Counted from the first letter of the stretch, positions 34,798 through 44,553 are shown. The stretch: DNA of 64,000 bases from Thioalkalivibrio sulfidiphilus HL-EbGr7 (GCF_000021985.1 NC_011901.1:2552501-2616500), one strand, 5' to 3'. Made by a program: numbers and translations. Notes: generated by a model from the sequence alone, not told the origin.

Positions 34798-37276
34798 GGC
34801 CATTCTCCTGTGACGGCTCATCGTCGGTATGCTCGGCGCCCTCTGCTTGCTCAAGCCGACTCGCCCGCCAGTCGGCCAGCCGCACCAGGGTTTCCAGCCA
34901 GGCCAGTCTGAACGGGCCGTGTTCAGATAAGAGGCTCTGGGTGCGCGCGCTCCATGACGGGCCCTGGGGTCCGTCGCCCAGGCGCATGAGATCCAGGCGC
35001 AAGACCGTGGGCGGCACCGACTCGCCTTCATCGATGGGCACCGGCGGCAACGCGTCGCCATCCCACACCCCGCGCGCGAACAGGAGATCGGGATCACGCG
35101 GCTGTTGCTCACGTTGCAGAGCACGCAGGCCCATGCGCACCTTGCCGTGATGGGCGGCGATCAGATAGGCGATCAGGTTGGATTCGGGTTCTTCGGGGTG
35201 ATGTTCCAACCAGGCCAGCATGGAGGCCAACTCGTGGCGAAAGTGCGGGCGCTTCTCCTGTAAGCCGTCGCGCTCGACGAAATACTCGGGACGCGCCCTG
35301 GCCATGCCGTCGGATTTGGCCCAGAGACCCGCGCGCCGCGCCTGCGGATCTTGCATGGCGGCGCGTAGCATGTTCTGAAAGGCCTCGTGGGCCTTGCCCA
35401 CGTCATGCCAACGGGCGGCTCGGATGACCGAGCGGCTGAAGACCTCATCAAGTTCCAATGCCCGGCACAGCTCGCCGGCCGCCTGACCCACATCTCGCAA
35501 ATGCATATCCAAAGGCACGGCCCGTCGCAAGAGACTGCGCACATCCGACGAATAGGCCTCGGGCGCGGGGAGATCCGCCGGAACGGGGATCACCTCGACA
35601 TCCCCTTTATGCGCGGCATCGAAGCCCAGCACGGGGTCGTACCCGCCCGCCTCGGCATCGAGCAGTAGCGTCATGCCGGGTCGAATGGCATCGCTCACCG
35701 ATTGCCATGTGCCCATGACCGCATCCCACGCCCAAACCCGGCCGGCCTTGCGCTTGTCGCGGTAGGACTTGATCTGGCTCAGCGACGCACGGCACAACTC
35801 CCGAGACAAGGGCCTCGGGATGTCATCGAGCCGGGACGCTGTTTTTTGATCCCGGTTCAAAGTACGCCAGAAGACCTGCACATCGGTCTCTCGGACATCG
35901 CGGATATAAGGGGAGACATCCAGGTCGAAACCGGACAGGTCCGGGTCGGTGTCGAACAACTGCAACAGATCCTTGCGACGCAACACCATCGCCTCGGGTG
36001 CTGTCTCCTTGGTGGGCGGCAGATCCACCGGACTGGCGGATGTCAGGGCGCGCAGCCTTTCACGGCTTGGGGCAAGCTGTTCGGCGTCATAGGGGACCGA
36101 CACGGCATCGTCCAGATCGATCCAGTAGATTCGCGCGCCCCCATCGCCGTTGTACTCCCCATAGCGGTTGCAACGGCCAAAGCGCTGCACCATGGAGGAC
36201 CAGGGCGCCAGTTCGGTGAACAGCGTACGCGACGTCATGTCCACGCCCGCCTCCACCGCCTGGGTGGCAACCACGATACGCCCTTCGGGCGGCACCTGCG
36301 TGCCCAGGGCCTGCTCCAGCAGGCGTCTTTCCCGGGCACGGAATCGCGCATGGACGAGCAACGGATCCCGGTCTTCCGTGCGCTCCTTGAGCGCACGCGC
36401 CAGCCCCTGGGCCCGCTCCACCGTGTTCAGCACCACCAGCGTGGTCGTGCCCGGCACATGGGCCTGGATCACCCGCTCGGCAAGCCCGGTCACGTAGGCT
36501 TGAACGAACGTCTTAGAGTCCCCTTCCAGGCTGACCGGGAGACACTCCAGATGCTTGACCGCCTCCCGACGTGCCCGCACCGCGTCCATTGTGCATTCCT
36601 GCGCATCGAGAGCGTGGCGCGCAAGCTTATCCATCCAGGGGCGCATGTCCACGGTGCCGAGCCAGCCAGGATTCAGGGTCGCAGACACCCACAGGCTGCG
36701 ACTCTGACGCACACAACCGAGGTCACGGCGCAAGGCCTCCAGTTGCGCTGATGTCTGCAGACCGGGTCCCATGAGCTGAACCTCGTCGAACACCCACAGG
36801 GCATCGTTGTGCAGTAGGCCGAAGTGCATGGGCCATTGATACCGGCTCATTCCGTAACCACGCATCAACGCACGGGAAAGCAGCATGTCCTGGGTGCCCA
36901 CCAGGATCATGTCCTCCTCGGGGTGCTCCGCCCAGGTCGCGGCCCGAACATCGTCCTCCCCGCCCATGAGCAAATGAACCGACACCTTGCCCTCGCCGGG
37001 TAAGCCGTGCAGATTCAGTCGCTGAAGCCAATGCTCGATATTGCGGCAGGTCTGCTCCACCAGCACGCGCATGGGCAGACACCAGATCAGGCGCCGAGGG
37101 GTGGCCTCATCGCGCTGCTCACGGCGCTTGTAGAGCCAGGCCAGCGTGACTGCGGCGGTCTTGCCCAACCCCGTGGGGACATCGAGGGTATCCGGCCATG
37201 GAGCCTCGGCAAGCCTGGCCTGATATGGGAAGGGCTCGAAGCCAGCCGCCTGATTGAAAAAATCAGCGTATTTCAT
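34790..37276 (-). CDS. cas3: Type I-G Cas3 helicase-nuclease with C-terminal HD domain
   Basis: Cas3 unwinds and degrades DNA recognised by Cascade. The 828-residue protein has the SF2 helicase first: PTGLGKT (Walker A, 34-40), FDEVQLMGP (DExx box, about 163), and VLNTVERAQGLARAL with VVATQAVEAGVDM and QRFGRCNRYGE in the second RecA fold. The HD nuclease is at the C-terminus (ARWHDVGKAHEAFQ, about residue 622, and later ELASMLAW and YLIAAHHGKVRMG). This helicase-then-HD order is the one seen in type I-G. ATG 37276. It is the first cas gene of the effector operon. Confidence 0.96.
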   Translation of the reverse strand: MKYADFFNQAAGFEPFPYQARLAEAPWPDTLDVPTGLGKTAAVTLAWLYKRREQRDEATPRRLIWCLPMRVLVEQTCRNIEHWLQRLNLHGLPGEGKVSVHLLMGGEDDVRAATWAEHPEEDMILVGTQDMLLSRALMRGYGMSRYQWPMHFGLLHNDALWVFDEVQLMGPGLQTSAQLEALRRDLGCVRQSRSLWVSATLNPGWLGTVDMRPWMDKLARHALDAQECTMDAVRARREAVKHLECLPVSLEGDSKTFVQAYVTGLAERVIQAHVPGTTTLVVLNTVERAQGLARALKERTEDRDPLLVHARFRARERRLLEQALGTQVPPEGRIVVATQAVEAGVDMTSRTLFTELAPWSSMVQRFGRCNRYGEYNGDGGARIYWIDLDDAVSVPYDAEQLAPSRERLRALTSASPVDLPPTKETAPEAMVLRRKDLLQLFDTDPDLSGFDLDVSPYIRDVRETDVQVFWRTLNRDQKTASRLDDIPRPLSRELCRASLSQIKSYRDKRKAGRVWAWDAVMGTWQSVSDAIRPGMTLLLDAEAGGYDPVLGFDAAHKGDVEVIPVPADLPAPEAYSSDVRSLLRRAVPLDMHLRDVGQAAGELCRALELDEVFSRSVIRAARWHDVGKAHEAFQNMLRAAMQDPQARRAGLWAKSDGMARARPEYFVERDGLQEKRPHFRHELASMLAWLEHHPEEPESNLIAYLIAAHHGKVRMGLRALQREQQPRDPDLLFARGVWDGDALPPVPIDEGESVPPTVLRLDLMRLGDGPQGPSWSARTQSLLSEHGPFRLAWLETLVRLADWRASRLEQAEGAEHTDDEPSQENGHG

Positions 37277-37386
37277 CGGCAATGCCTGCTCACTTAATCT
37301 GATTGCTTTGTACCAGCCCCGGTGGCTCACAGATTGAGCCTGTGCCTGTCTTTTTTCCGTGGCAGCGGTGATCGACGGACAGCCGC

Positions 37387-37785
37387 TCAGCCCGGCAGGG
37401 AATGCCAGGGTGACTTCGCGGCGCGCTTGTCAAAGGTGTAGGTGGCCGTGCATCCGGCCTCCCGGTTGCGGGCACCGATCAGGTAATCGGCGAAATCGGC
37501 ATGATCCTGTTCGTAGGCGCGCAAGGCGGCCCAGGCCAGGTGGGGTGCCTCGACGGACAGCTCGGCGGTGGACAGGATCTGCCTCAGCACACCGGCGACG
37601 ATCCCGCTTGAATACCCGTAGGCGGATTCCAGTACCCAGACGAGCTCACACAGCACGATCGTATCGACCCGGCCAGGGGATTCGGCCGTGCACATGCCCT
37701 CGATGAGATCTCCGGCCACAGCCGATTGGGCGGGGTCGTCCTGAACGATATATCGCACCAGGACATTGGTATCGAGACCGATCAT
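37387..37785 (-). CDS. PIN-domain (VapC-like) toxin upstream of cas3
   Basis: A 132-residue PIN ribonuclease with MIGLDTNVLVRYIVQDD (first Asp), ELVWVLESAYGYSS (Glu) and HADFADYLIGARNREAGCTATYTFDKRA (C-terminal acidic residues). ATG 37785 overlaps the AbrB antitoxin stop (ATGA). The pair lies 110 bp upstream of cas3 on the same strand, so its promoter might also feed the cas genes. It resembles the PIN protein at 28749 only in fold; the sequences differ. Confidence 0.92.
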   Translation of the reverse strand: MIGLDTNVLVRYIVQDDPAQSAVAGDLIEGMCTAESPGRVDTIVLCELVWVLESAYGYSSGIVAGVLRQILSTAELSVEAPHLAWAALRAYEQDHADFADYLIGARNREAGCTATYTFDKRAAKSPWHSLPG

Positions 37786-38021
37786 TCGTGATCCTGCGCC
37801 CGACGGCGGATGGCGGTCTCCATACCCTCGATGGAAACCGAGCGTTTGGGTCTCGGCACCATACCCTTCAGGCGAGTCACCGGCGCGGTGACGGGGAGAA
37901 GCTCCACCCGCCCATCTTCATGAATGAGAAACTCCACCTTGTCACCCGTCCGAAGGTGCAGGCGTTCCCGCAAGGCCTTGGGCAGAGTCACCTGCCCTTT
38001 GCTGGTCAACGTGGAGAGCAT
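37782..38021 (-). CDS. AbrB-type (SpoVT fold) antitoxin
   Basis: A 79-residue antitoxin with MLSTLTSKGQVTLPKALRERLHLRTGDKVEFLIHEDGRVELLPV, written here as its two parts: strand-turn LTSKGQVTLPKALRERL and RTGDKVEFLIHEDGRV. A basic C-terminal tail (PRPKRSVSIEGMETAIRRRA) would bind the toxin. It precedes and overlaps the PIN gene. An inverted repeat upstream is a probable operator. Confidence 0.92.
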   Translation of the reverse strand: MLSTLTSKGQVTLPKALRERLHLRTGDKVEFLIHEDGRVELLPVTAPVTRLKGMVPRPKRSVSIEGMETAIRRRAQDHE

Positions 38022-38026
38022 AATTC

Positions 38027-38061
38027 CTTACCTTTCAAAATCAGCCTTACAAAAGGGTAAG
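38027..38061. promoter_or_regulatory. Inverted repeat upstream of the AbrB/PIN pair
   Basis: CTTACCTTT (38027-38035) and AAAGGGTAAG (38052-38061) are imperfect inverted repeats, just before the antitoxin ATG at 38021. The position fits an autoregulatory operator for the antitoxin. Confidence 0.55.
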
Positions 38062-38165
38062 TTTGTGGCCGCGCCACGTCAAATTCGGCCCGAACGCGTC
38101 GACGCGCGGCGTAAGCCGACACCCCCCGCCGGCGACAAATATTGGTCAAGTTGCACCCCCTGGGA

Positions 38166-39122
38166 TCAAGACAGCCCCTGGCGCACAAGGCAGCATTTCT
38201 TGTACTTCCTTCCGCTGCCGCACGGGCAGGGGTCGTTGCGACCTGTCTTCGGTTCGGACCGAATGTATGGCTCGACATCGGTCCACACCGACGGACCAAG
38301 AAGGTCCTGTCGTCGGCGACGTCGTCGAGCCTCTTCCGCCCAGCGAAGCTGGCGCTTACTGATCGCCGCCGGGCGGTAGAACGCCCACGGGTCCCGGAAC
38401 CGCTCCCAGTCCGGTGCGTCCGCGCCGGCCCCGTAGGCTCGTTCGATATCCCGCTGGTCGAAATGCTTACCGAAGCCTTCCTGGCGTCGCTCCAGGGACT
38501 CGATCAAGGGGCGGTGCCGCTCCCTGGGGAAGTCCAGGAGCGTGCTGCACAGGCACAGACGGGTACTCCAGTCCTGCTCCTCATCCGCCACGATCCCGGC
38601 CAGCCAGTCGATGGCCTCCTCGAGCCGGGCCGCGTCCTCCCGGGCATGCAGGCTGAGGACCGTGTCCGCCGCGTTGGTGCGTGTATAGAGATCGTAACCA
38701 CAGTGCTCGGCGAGCACGCGCAAGGGCTCCGCGAGGTCTTCAGGCTTGTTGGCAAACAGGGTAGGCCAATAGCCTGTCAGCCACTCCATCATGTTCTCGT
38801 CGCCGGTCGCTTCCAGTCGATGCATGAGATCGATCAGAAACGTCCCGGCCTCCCGGGACGGCAGGCGTCCGGCAATCATGGCGGCGTGGTAGGAAAGCCA
38901 CCACAGTCCGTCTTCGCCTTCCTCGATGGGATAAGGCTCGCCCATGGCTTCAAGTAACGCTTCGAGTATCCCGTCGCCATGGGCCACGCAGGCATCGATG
39001 AGATTCAGCGGAACACGGTCCTGGTCGCACACGAGGAGGGCGACGAGCCGAGGCGGATCGAGAGCGGCAAGGGTTTCGTCCTCGTAGGTGGGCAGTTCTA
39101 CGTAATTGAGTTCGGCGGTCAT
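38166..39122 (-). CDS. SEC-C motif protein (DUF1186-like)
   Basis: A 318-residue protein made of helical repeats (about 10-250) resembling the DUF1186 group, ending in a SEC-C zinc motif [17 protein letters not shown] (CxCx8CC). SEC-C motifs bind zinc and, in SecA, SecB or ribosomes. An Arg-rich stretch (RRRRRRQ) precedes it. The start ATG 39122 ([14 protein letters not shown]) is preferred; a longer frame exists. It lies between the AbrB/PIN pair and the WYL regulator. SEC-C proteins recur near defence genes, but its function here is unknown. Confidence 0.82.
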   Translation of the reverse strand: MTAELNYVELPTYEDETLAALDPPRLVALLVCDQDRVPLNLIDACVAHGDGILEALLEAMGEPYPIEEGEDGLWWLSYHAAMIAGRLPSREAGTFLIDLMHRLEATGDENMMEWLTGYWPTLFANKPEDLAEPLRVLAEHCGYDLYTRTNAADTVLSLHAREDAARLEEAIDWLAGIVADEEQDWSTRLCLCSTLLDFPRERHRPLIESLERRQEGFGKHFDQRDIERAYGAGADAPDWERFRDPWAFYRPAAISKRQLRWAEEARRRRRRQDLLGPSVWTDVEPYIRSEPKTGRNDPCPCGSGRKYKKCCLVRQGLS

Positions 39123-39201
39123 GGGTACTCCATTCATTGGCATGAAATGCAAGGCACTTGGCATGGCCGGAAAGCGGTGTCCGTCCCATGGGGCAACCGG
39201 A

Positions 39202-40176
39202 TCAATCCCCAGGCCCTCGATAACGCTCCCAGGCCGCCCGCAGACGCGCGGCCACCTGCCGACGCAGGGATGCCGGCGCGGCCACCTCCACATCCGGCCC
39301 GTACTTGAGGATGTCCATCAGCAGCTCCCTCGGGTCGGAATAAGGCACCTGGAGCTCGTAAACGTCGCCGTCCCAACGTCCGATCTGGTCGGGGTGCCAA
39401 TTCTCGTCCGCCACCCAGCGGGCGCGTTCGGAGGTAAAGCGCAACACGGCCCAGTGCTCGACCGTGCCGGTGAAGATGCCGAAGCTTCCGCCCAGGTAGC
39501 GGTCCAGGAGGCTGGCGTCCACGGGTCGCAGAGGACCCTCGACAGGTTCCGCCTGGCGAATTCTGTCCAGGGAAAAGGTGCGCAGGGAATTGGCCTGATC
39601 ACACCAGGCGATCAGGTACCAGTTGTCACGGTAATGCGTGAGACGGTAAGGATGCACTCGGCGCTGGGAAAAGATATCGCGCTCGCGCCCGTGGTATTCG
39701 ATGTGAAGCGGCATGGATTCGAGCACAGCCGCCGAGACCTGTCCGAACAACCGGTCGTCCACCCGTCTCGGGGCCATGGGCTGGAGGCGCACCCGCTGAC
39801 TCACCGTTTGCGAGGAATGACCGCTCTCCCCCAGCAGTTTCCGGATACGCCCCTTGAGGGGTCCAAGACTTGGGCCCAGCAGACCGGGCTGCACGGATTC
39901 GAGTAGTTGTTCCGTGGCAAGCAGGGCATACAGTTCACTGGCGTTGAACCACAGGCCAGGGAGTTCGAACTCCGGGGCGTTCGGATCATAGCCGTAACCG
40001 TTGAGGTTGCGATCATAGGGCAACGGCGCCCCCATGAAATCGCGCATGTAGGCGAGATCCCGCACCACCGTGGCCCGGGACGCGCCCAATTCCTCCATGA
40101 GCCGGGCCAGCGGGACAGGCCTGCGGCTGCCCTTGAGCAGCCCGTGAATCCGGTAGATGCGCTCCGCGCGGTTCAT
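39202..40176 (-). CDS. WYL-domain transcriptional regulator
   Basis: A 324-residue protein with an N-terminal DeoR-type winged helix ([29 protein letters not shown], about 1-60) and a WYL domain with the motif [24 protein letters not shown] (about 200-225), then a C-terminal WCX region. WYL domains bind ligands, probably nucleic acid, and regulators of this type control several CRISPR-Cas and other defence loci. The start is ATG 40176; the extension to 40212 is not required. It is 79 bp upstream of the SEC-C gene on the same strand. Confidence 0.92.
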   Translation of the reverse strand: MNRAERIYRIHGLLKGSRRPVPLARLMEELGASRATVVRDLAYMRDFMGAPLPYDRNLNGYGYDPNAPEFELPGLWFNASELYALLATEQLLESVQPGLLGPSLGPLKGRIRKLLGESGHSSQTVSQRVRLQPMAPRRVDDRLFGQVSAAVLESMPLHIEYHGRERDIFSQRRVHPYRLTHYRDNWYLIAWCDQANSLRTFSLDRIRQAEPVEGPLRPVDASLLDRYLGGSFGIFTGTVEHWAVLRFTSERARWVADENWHPDQIGRWDGDVYELQVPYSDPRELLMDILKYGPDVEVAAPASLRRQVAARLRAAWERYRGPGD

Positions 40177-40273
40177 AGGCCTTGCTATCCCTCTGATTTT
40201 ATCCTCGGCCATTCCCTGCGAAGTTTGAGGATACCACCGATGGCAACGGGGAGGCCCGTGGCTGGTGCTGCTT

Positions 40274-40352
40274 CGGATACCTGGTTGTCGGGCTGAAAGC
40301 CCGACCTACCTCATGACGCTCCGTAGGTCGGCCTTAAGGCCGACATCCCGCC
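40274..40352. repeat. GTCGGGCT-type palindromic repeat pair (copy 1)
   Basis: GTCGGGCTGAAAGCCCGAC with flanking CTACC, and GTAGGTCGGCCTTAAGGCCGAC, form two adjacent palindromes between the WYL gene and mpl. A related double palindrome is at 50761-50832. This resembles dispersed REP-like intergenic elements. Confidence 0.7.
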
Positions 40353-40378
40353 ATGGTTTGAGCGGGGAAAGGAGGATC

Positions 40379-41740
40379 CTACGGTCCGGACAGGGCGGCC
40401 AGCAGCCGGTCATGCAGGCCGCCGAAACCGCCGTTGCTCATGATGAGCACGTGGTCGCCGGGGCGCACCTCGGCGAGCAACGCGGCCAGCAGGGCATCGG
40501 TGTCCGCACAGGCCAGACCATGGGGCAAGGCATCGATCACCACCTGGCTGTCCCAGCCCAGGTCCGCCGGGGCGTGCAGGAACACCCGGTCGGCGGCCGC
40601 CAGCGACCCGGCCAGGCGGTCGCGATGCACGCCCATGCGCATGGTGTTGGAGCGCGGATCCAGCACGGCGATGATACGCGCCGCGCCCACCCGGGCGCGC
40701 AGAGCCTCCAGGGTCGTGGCGATGGCGGTAGGATGGTGAGCGAAGTCGTCGTAGACCTGGATGCCCGAACGCTCGCCGCGCAGCTGCAGACGCCGCTTGA
40801 CGCTCTGAAACTTGGCCAGGGCATGGATGCCTTGTGGCACCGGCACCCCGGCGTGGCGTGCGGCGGCCAAGGCCGCCAGGGCGTTGGCCATGTTGTGGCG
40901 GCCGATCATTTCCCAACAGACCTCACCCTGAGACTCACCCCGGTAAAGCACCTGGAAACGGCTGGCATCGGGACTTTGCGGCCGCCCCTGCCAGTCACCA
41001 TGACCCGCCACACTGAAACCCTGCACCGGCGTCCAGCAGCCCTGGGACAGTACCCGGCTCAGGTTCTCGTCATCAGCGTTGCGCACGATCAGGCCCTCGC
41101 CGGGCACGGTGCGCACCAGGTGATGGAACTGGCGCTCGATGGCAGCAAGGTCCGGAAAAATGTCCGCGTGGTCGTATTCCAGGTTATTGAGCACCAGGGT
41201 GCGCGGGCGGTAGTGGACGAACTTGGAACGCTTGTCGAAGAACGCGGTGTCGTACTCATCGGCCTCCACCACGAAGAACGGCGCCTCGCCCAGGCGCGCG
41301 GAGACGCCGAAGTTCTCCGGCACACCGCCGATCAGGAAGCCGGGCCTGAGACCCGCGTACTCCAGGATCCAGGCCAGCATGCTCGAAGTGGTGGTCTTGC
41401 CATGGGTGCCGGCCACCGCCAGGACCCAGCGGTCCTTGAGCACGTGCTCGGCCAGCCACTGGGGACCCGAGGTGTAAGCAAGCCCGCGGTTAAGCACGTA
41501 CTCCACCGCCGGGTTGCCCCGGCTCATGACATTGCCGATCACCACCTGGTCCGGTGCGGGATCCAAGTGGGCGGGATCGAAGCCCTGGGAGACATCGATG
41601 CCCTGCTCCGCCAGCAGGGTGCTCATGGGCGGGTAGACGTTCTGATCGGAGCCGGTGACCCGGTAGCCGGCGGCCCGGGCCAGCAGGGCGATGCCGCCCA
41701 TGAAGGTGCCGCAGATGCCGAGGATGTGTATGTGCCGCAA
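40379..41740 (-). CDS. mpl: UDP-MurNAc:L-alanyl-gamma-D-Glu-meso-DAP ligase
   Basis: Mpl reattaches recovered murein tripeptide to UDP-MurNAc in cell-wall recycling, complementing anmK in this window. The 453-residue Mur-ligase fold has HIHILGICGTFMGGIALLARAAGY, the ATP loop AGTHGKTTTSSMLAWILE, and EADEYDTAFFDKRSKFVHYRP. The start appears to be TTG 41740, giving MRHIHILGICG as in homologues; no ATG is available nearby. The next gene upstream is a small membrane protein 13 bp away. Confidence 0.95.
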   Translation of the reverse strand: MRHIHILGICGTFMGGIALLARAAGYRVTGSDQNVYPPMSTLLAEQGIDVSQGFDPAHLDPAPDQVVIGNVMSRGNPAVEYVLNRGLAYTSGPQWLAEHVLKDRWVLAVAGTHGKTTTSSMLAWILEYAGLRPGFLIGGVPENFGVSARLGEAPFFVVEADEYDTAFFDKRSKFVHYRPRTLVLNNLEYDHADIFPDLAAIERQFHHLVRTVPGEGLIVRNADDENLSRVLSQGCWTPVQGFSVAGHGDWQGRPQSPDASRFQVLYRGESQGEVCWEMIGRHNMANALAALAAARHAGVPVPQGIHALAKFQSVKRRLQLRGERSGIQVYDDFAHHPTAIATTLEALRARVGAARIIAVLDPRSNTMRMGVHRDRLAGSLAAADRVFLHAPADLGWDSQVVIDALPHGLACADTDALLAALLAEVRPGDHVLIMSNGGFGGLHDRLLAALSGP

Positions 41741-41753
41741 GCCGGATACCCCG

Positions 41754-42281
41754 TCAGGACCGCAGCCAGGCGCCCACCACCAGCTCGATCAGGCCGGCGG
41801 ACAGGATCAGGTACAGGAGCGCCAGACCGAAACCGAAACTCAGCCGGCGCAGGGCCAGGGCGTGCCGGATGATGTTGCCGTAGGCCGCCAGCAGCCAGCC
41901 CAGCATGAGCAGGTAGGCAAGACTGATCAGCGGCGGGGTCTGCCCGCCCTGCTCCAGCCCTCCGGCCAGGCTATGGGTAAGCGGCAGCATCACCACGCCC
42001 AGCACCACGCCGACCCCGAGCAGGCCGCTGTAGGTCTGCAGGAAGCGCCCGGGATGGCCCACCAGGTGCAGGGCCAGGTGCACCACCACCGCCAGCAGCA
42101 CCAGCTCGGCAAAGCTCTGGATCATGGCGCTCTGGAAGCCGTAGAAGGGCGTGCCCAGCAGGCTGCCCACCAGCAGGTAGAGCAGCCCGATGATCCCGGC
42201 CAGGGTCGAGGAAGCGGGCAGGTCCTGAGGGCCGATCTGCAAGAGGGTCAGTTGCAGGAAAGGTCGGATGATGGCGTACAT
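41754..42281 (-). CDS. Integral membrane protein of unknown function (Yip1-like)
   Basis: A 175-residue hydrophobic protein from ATG 42281 with about five membrane helices: LAGIIGLLYLLVGSLLG, ELVLLAVVVHLALHLVG, YSGLLGVGVVLGVVML, LISLAYLLMLGWLLAAYG and ALLYLILSAGLIELVVG. QIGPQDLPASS before the first helix recalls the Yip1-domain group. It lies 13 bp upstream of mpl and is probably co-transcribed. The function is unknown. Confidence 0.75.
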   Translation of the reverse strand: MYAIIRPFLQLTLLQIGPQDLPASSTLAGIIGLLYLLVGSLLGTPFYGFQSAMIQSFAELVLLAVVVHLALHLVGHPGRFLQTYSGLLGVGVVLGVVMLPLTHSLAGGLEQGGQTPPLISLAYLLMLGWLLAAYGNIIRHALALRRLSFGFGLALLYLILSAGLIELVVGAWLRS

Positions 42282-42287
42282 GCAAGT

Positions 42288-42469
42288 AGAGTGGCTAGTG
42301 GCTAGTGGCAAGGAAATACGAAAAGCTTCTGACCTCGAGGGGGAATCCTCTTGGTACGAATAGGATACCTGAATCCGTGTTCGCGCTTTTCCCATTCAAG
42401 GGACGATAGACTAGCCAACTGACGAATTATTGACCTTGCCACTTGCCACTTGCCACTTGCCACTAAATT
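42288..42469. repeat. Heptad inverted element, GTGGCTA type (copy 1)
   Basis: The left arm (about 42291-42311) has GTGGCTAGTGGCTAGTGGCA and the right arm (about 42435-42465) has tandem TTGCCAC heptamers. About 120 bases separate them, enough for both divergent promoters. Unlike most copies of the other families, this one lies between divergent genes. The second copy is at 60528-60663. Confidence 0.8.
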
Positions 42470-43648
42470 ATGCCCGCCAACCCCCTGCGCCGTCCCAGAA
42501 CCGCGTTTCCAGAGCGAGCAGGCCACCGCTACGCACTGCTGGTGGACGGCGAGCGCTTCCTGCCCGCCATGCTCCAGGCCATCGAAGCGGCCCGCCGCTA
42601 CGTCCTGCTGGAACTCTACCTGGTCGAGGATGGCCACTGCGCCGGCAGCTTCGTGGACGCCCTGTGCCGGGCGGCGCAGCGGGGTGTGGCGGTATTCATC
42701 CTTCTGGACGGTTATGGCGGGCGTGGCCTGTCCGAGGCGCACCGCCAAGCACTGGCCGCAGCCGGGGTGCAACTGGCCTTCTTCAACCCCCTGAGCCTGC
42801 ACCGCTGGCGACTGAGCCTGTGGCGGGATCACCGCAAGCTGCTGCTGGTGGACGGGGAGATCGCTTTCACAGGCGGCATGGGCATGACCGATGACTTCGA
42901 CCCGGCCGTGCGCGGCGAGGCCGCATGGCACGAGGTGATGCTCGAGATCCGCGGACCCTGCGTGCAGGACTGGCAGAAGCTGTTCGAGGCCGCATGGCGG
43001 CGCTGGTGCACCGATGCCCGCCGCCTGCCCTCGCCCTCCCGGACAATCGACTCCGCCGGCGGCGGTGGTCAGGTGCTGGGGGAGTTCGGCCACGGCGGGC
43101 GAGCGGTGATGTCCTCGACGATCGCCGCCATGGGTCGGTCCCGTTCGCGCATCTGGCTGGCCACCGGCTATTTCGTGCCGACCGGACGCCTGCGCCGCGC
43201 CCTGGTGCGCGCGGCCCGGCGAGGGGTGGACGTGCGCCTGCTGCTGCCCGGCCCGCACACGGACCACCCCAGCGTCTGGCACGCGGGCAGGCGCTTCTAC
43301 GGGCGGCTGCTGCGTTCAGGGGTGAAAATCTACGAATACCAGCCACGCTTCCTGCACGCCAAGTTCCTGCTCTGCGACCAGTGGGCAAGCGTCGGCTCCA
43401 GCAACCTGGACCACTGGACCCTGCGCTGGAATCTGGAGGCCAATCAGGCGGTGATGGATGAGGACCTGGCCGGGGCACTGGCGCGCCTGTTCGAGCAGGA
43501 CTTTGCGCAGAGCCTGGCCTGGCAGGCCGAGGACTGGCGTGCCCGGGGCCGCTGGCAGCGTTTCAAGGAATGGCTGTTCGGCGGCCTGGACGACTGGCTG
43601 ATGCAACTGGGGGACAGGTATGCCTTGAGGATGGAAAGTGAGAAGTGA
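42470..43648 (+). CDS. Phospholipase D-family cardiolipin synthase-like protein
   Basis: A 392-residue protein with two HKD motifs: WRDHRKLLLVDGEIAFTGG (about 120-140) and LHAKFLLCDQWASVGSSNLD (about 295-315). This duplication is found in bacterial cardiolipin synthases and phosphatidyl transferases; the absence of the N-terminal membrane helices of ClsA makes it closest to ClsB. It should act at the inner membrane on phosphatidylglycerol or related lipids. The last residues (MESEK) are encoded by a GTGAGAA heptad. Confidence 0.87.
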   Translation: MPANPLRRPRTAFPERAGHRYALLVDGERFLPAMLQAIEAARRYVLLELYLVEDGHCAGSFVDALCRAAQRGVAVFILLDGYGGRGLSEAHRQALAAAGVQLAFFNPLSLHRWRLSLWRDHRKLLLVDGEIAFTGGMGMTDDFDPAVRGEAAWHEVMLEIRGPCVQDWQKLFEAAWRRWCTDARRLPSPSRTIDSAGGGGQVLGEFGHGGRAVMSSTIAAMGRSRSRIWLATGYFVPTGRLRRALVRAARRGVDVRLLLPGPHTDHPSVWHAGRRFYGRLLRSGVKIYEYQPRFLHAKFLLCDQWASVGSSNLDHWTLRWNLEANQAVMDEDLAGALARLFEQDFAQSLAWQAEDWRARGRWQRFKEWLFGGLDDWLMQLGDRYALRMESEK

Positions 43649-43702
43649 GAAGTGAAATGCGATCTTTCAATTCGCACTTCCCAATTCCCACTTCGCACTT
43701 GC
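43637..43702. repeat. Heptad inverted element, GTGAGAA type (copy 3)
   Basis: AGTGAGAAGTGAGAAGTGAA covers the 3' end and stop of the synthase gene. The right arm is CGCACTTCCCAATTCCCAC followed by CGCACTT. Located between convergent genes. Confidence 0.85.
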
Positions 43703-43703
43703 T

Positions 43704-44495
43704 CTACTGTCCTTCCTGCCTCTGCCTGGCCTCTTCCGCTTCCAGGACCTCGAGCGCCTCCAGTTCGTCGAACAGGTCGGCGCCCACGTCCCGACCCCGG
43801 GCCTCGCCATTGTGGACCAGGAACTCACGGCGCTGCAGGTAGAAGTCCCTGATGGCCGAGTAACGGTCGGCGGCGATGCCGTCGAGCATCTGTTCGGTGG
43901 CCAGGAAGCCTGCCCGGGTATCGATGACATAGACGCCCGCGAGGATGTTCCGGCGGCCTTCAGGCTCGTGGTAGTAGAGCGGATTGGTCAGGGCATCCAC
44001 GTAGAGACTGGGGGCATCGCGCACGGTACTCGGCCCGAGCAGGGGCAGCACCAGGTAGGGTCCGGAGGGCACGCCCCAGTGGCCCAGGGTCTGGCCGAAG
44101 TCCTCGTTGCTCTTGGGCAGGTCCATGTGGCTGGCCACGTCGAGGATGCCCAGCAGGCCGATGGTGCTGTTGAAGGTGATCCGGCCGAAATCGTTGAGTG
44201 CCGGCTCGAACTTGAGCTGCAGGATGTTGTTGAACAGGTTGGTGACATCGCCCAGGTTGGCGAAGAAGTTACCGATGCCGGTGCGCACCGGTCGCGGGGT
44301 CACCTTCACGTAGCCCTGGGCGACCGGCTTGAGCACCGCCTTGTCCACCGCCTCGTTGAACTGGAACATGGCGCGGTTGTAACCCTCCCACGGATCGGCG
44401 GGATCCCGCGGCCCCTGGGTGCTCGCGCAACCGACCAGCAGCCAGGCGGCACACAGCAGCCAAACCAGGCGAATGTAAGAGGATGGGCGTGTCAT
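43704..44495 (-). CDS. mlaA: MlaA/VacJ outer-membrane lipoprotein
   Basis: MlaA removes misplaced phospholipids from the outer leaflet of the outer membrane. The 263-residue protein has a lipoprotein signal with the lipobox LLVGC (Cys about 23), then DPWEGYNRAMFQFNEAVDKAVLKPVAQGY, typical of the family, and GVPSGPYLVLPLLGPSTVRD. ATG 44495. A C-terminal charged tail (EALEVLEAEEARQRQEGQ) is extra. It is not in an mla operon here, as is usual for mlaA. Confidence 0.94.
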   Translation of the reverse strand: MTRPSSYIRLVWLLCAAWLLVGCASTQGPRDPADPWEGYNRAMFQFNEAVDKAVLKPVAQGYVKVTPRPVRTGIGNFFANLGDVTNLFNNILQLKFEPALNDFGRITFNSTIGLLGILDVASHMDLPKSNEDFGQTLGHWGVPSGPYLVLPLLGPSTVRDAPSLYVDALTNPLYYHEPEGRRNILAGVYVIDTRAGFLATEQMLDGIAADRYSAIRDFYLQRREFLVHNGEARGRDVGADLFDELEALEVLEAEEARQRQEGQ

Positions 44496-44553
44496 GAACG
44501 AATGTCCTTTCCAGGCGATGATGCTGCGTCTCGGCGCAGCCGCCTGACGGGGG

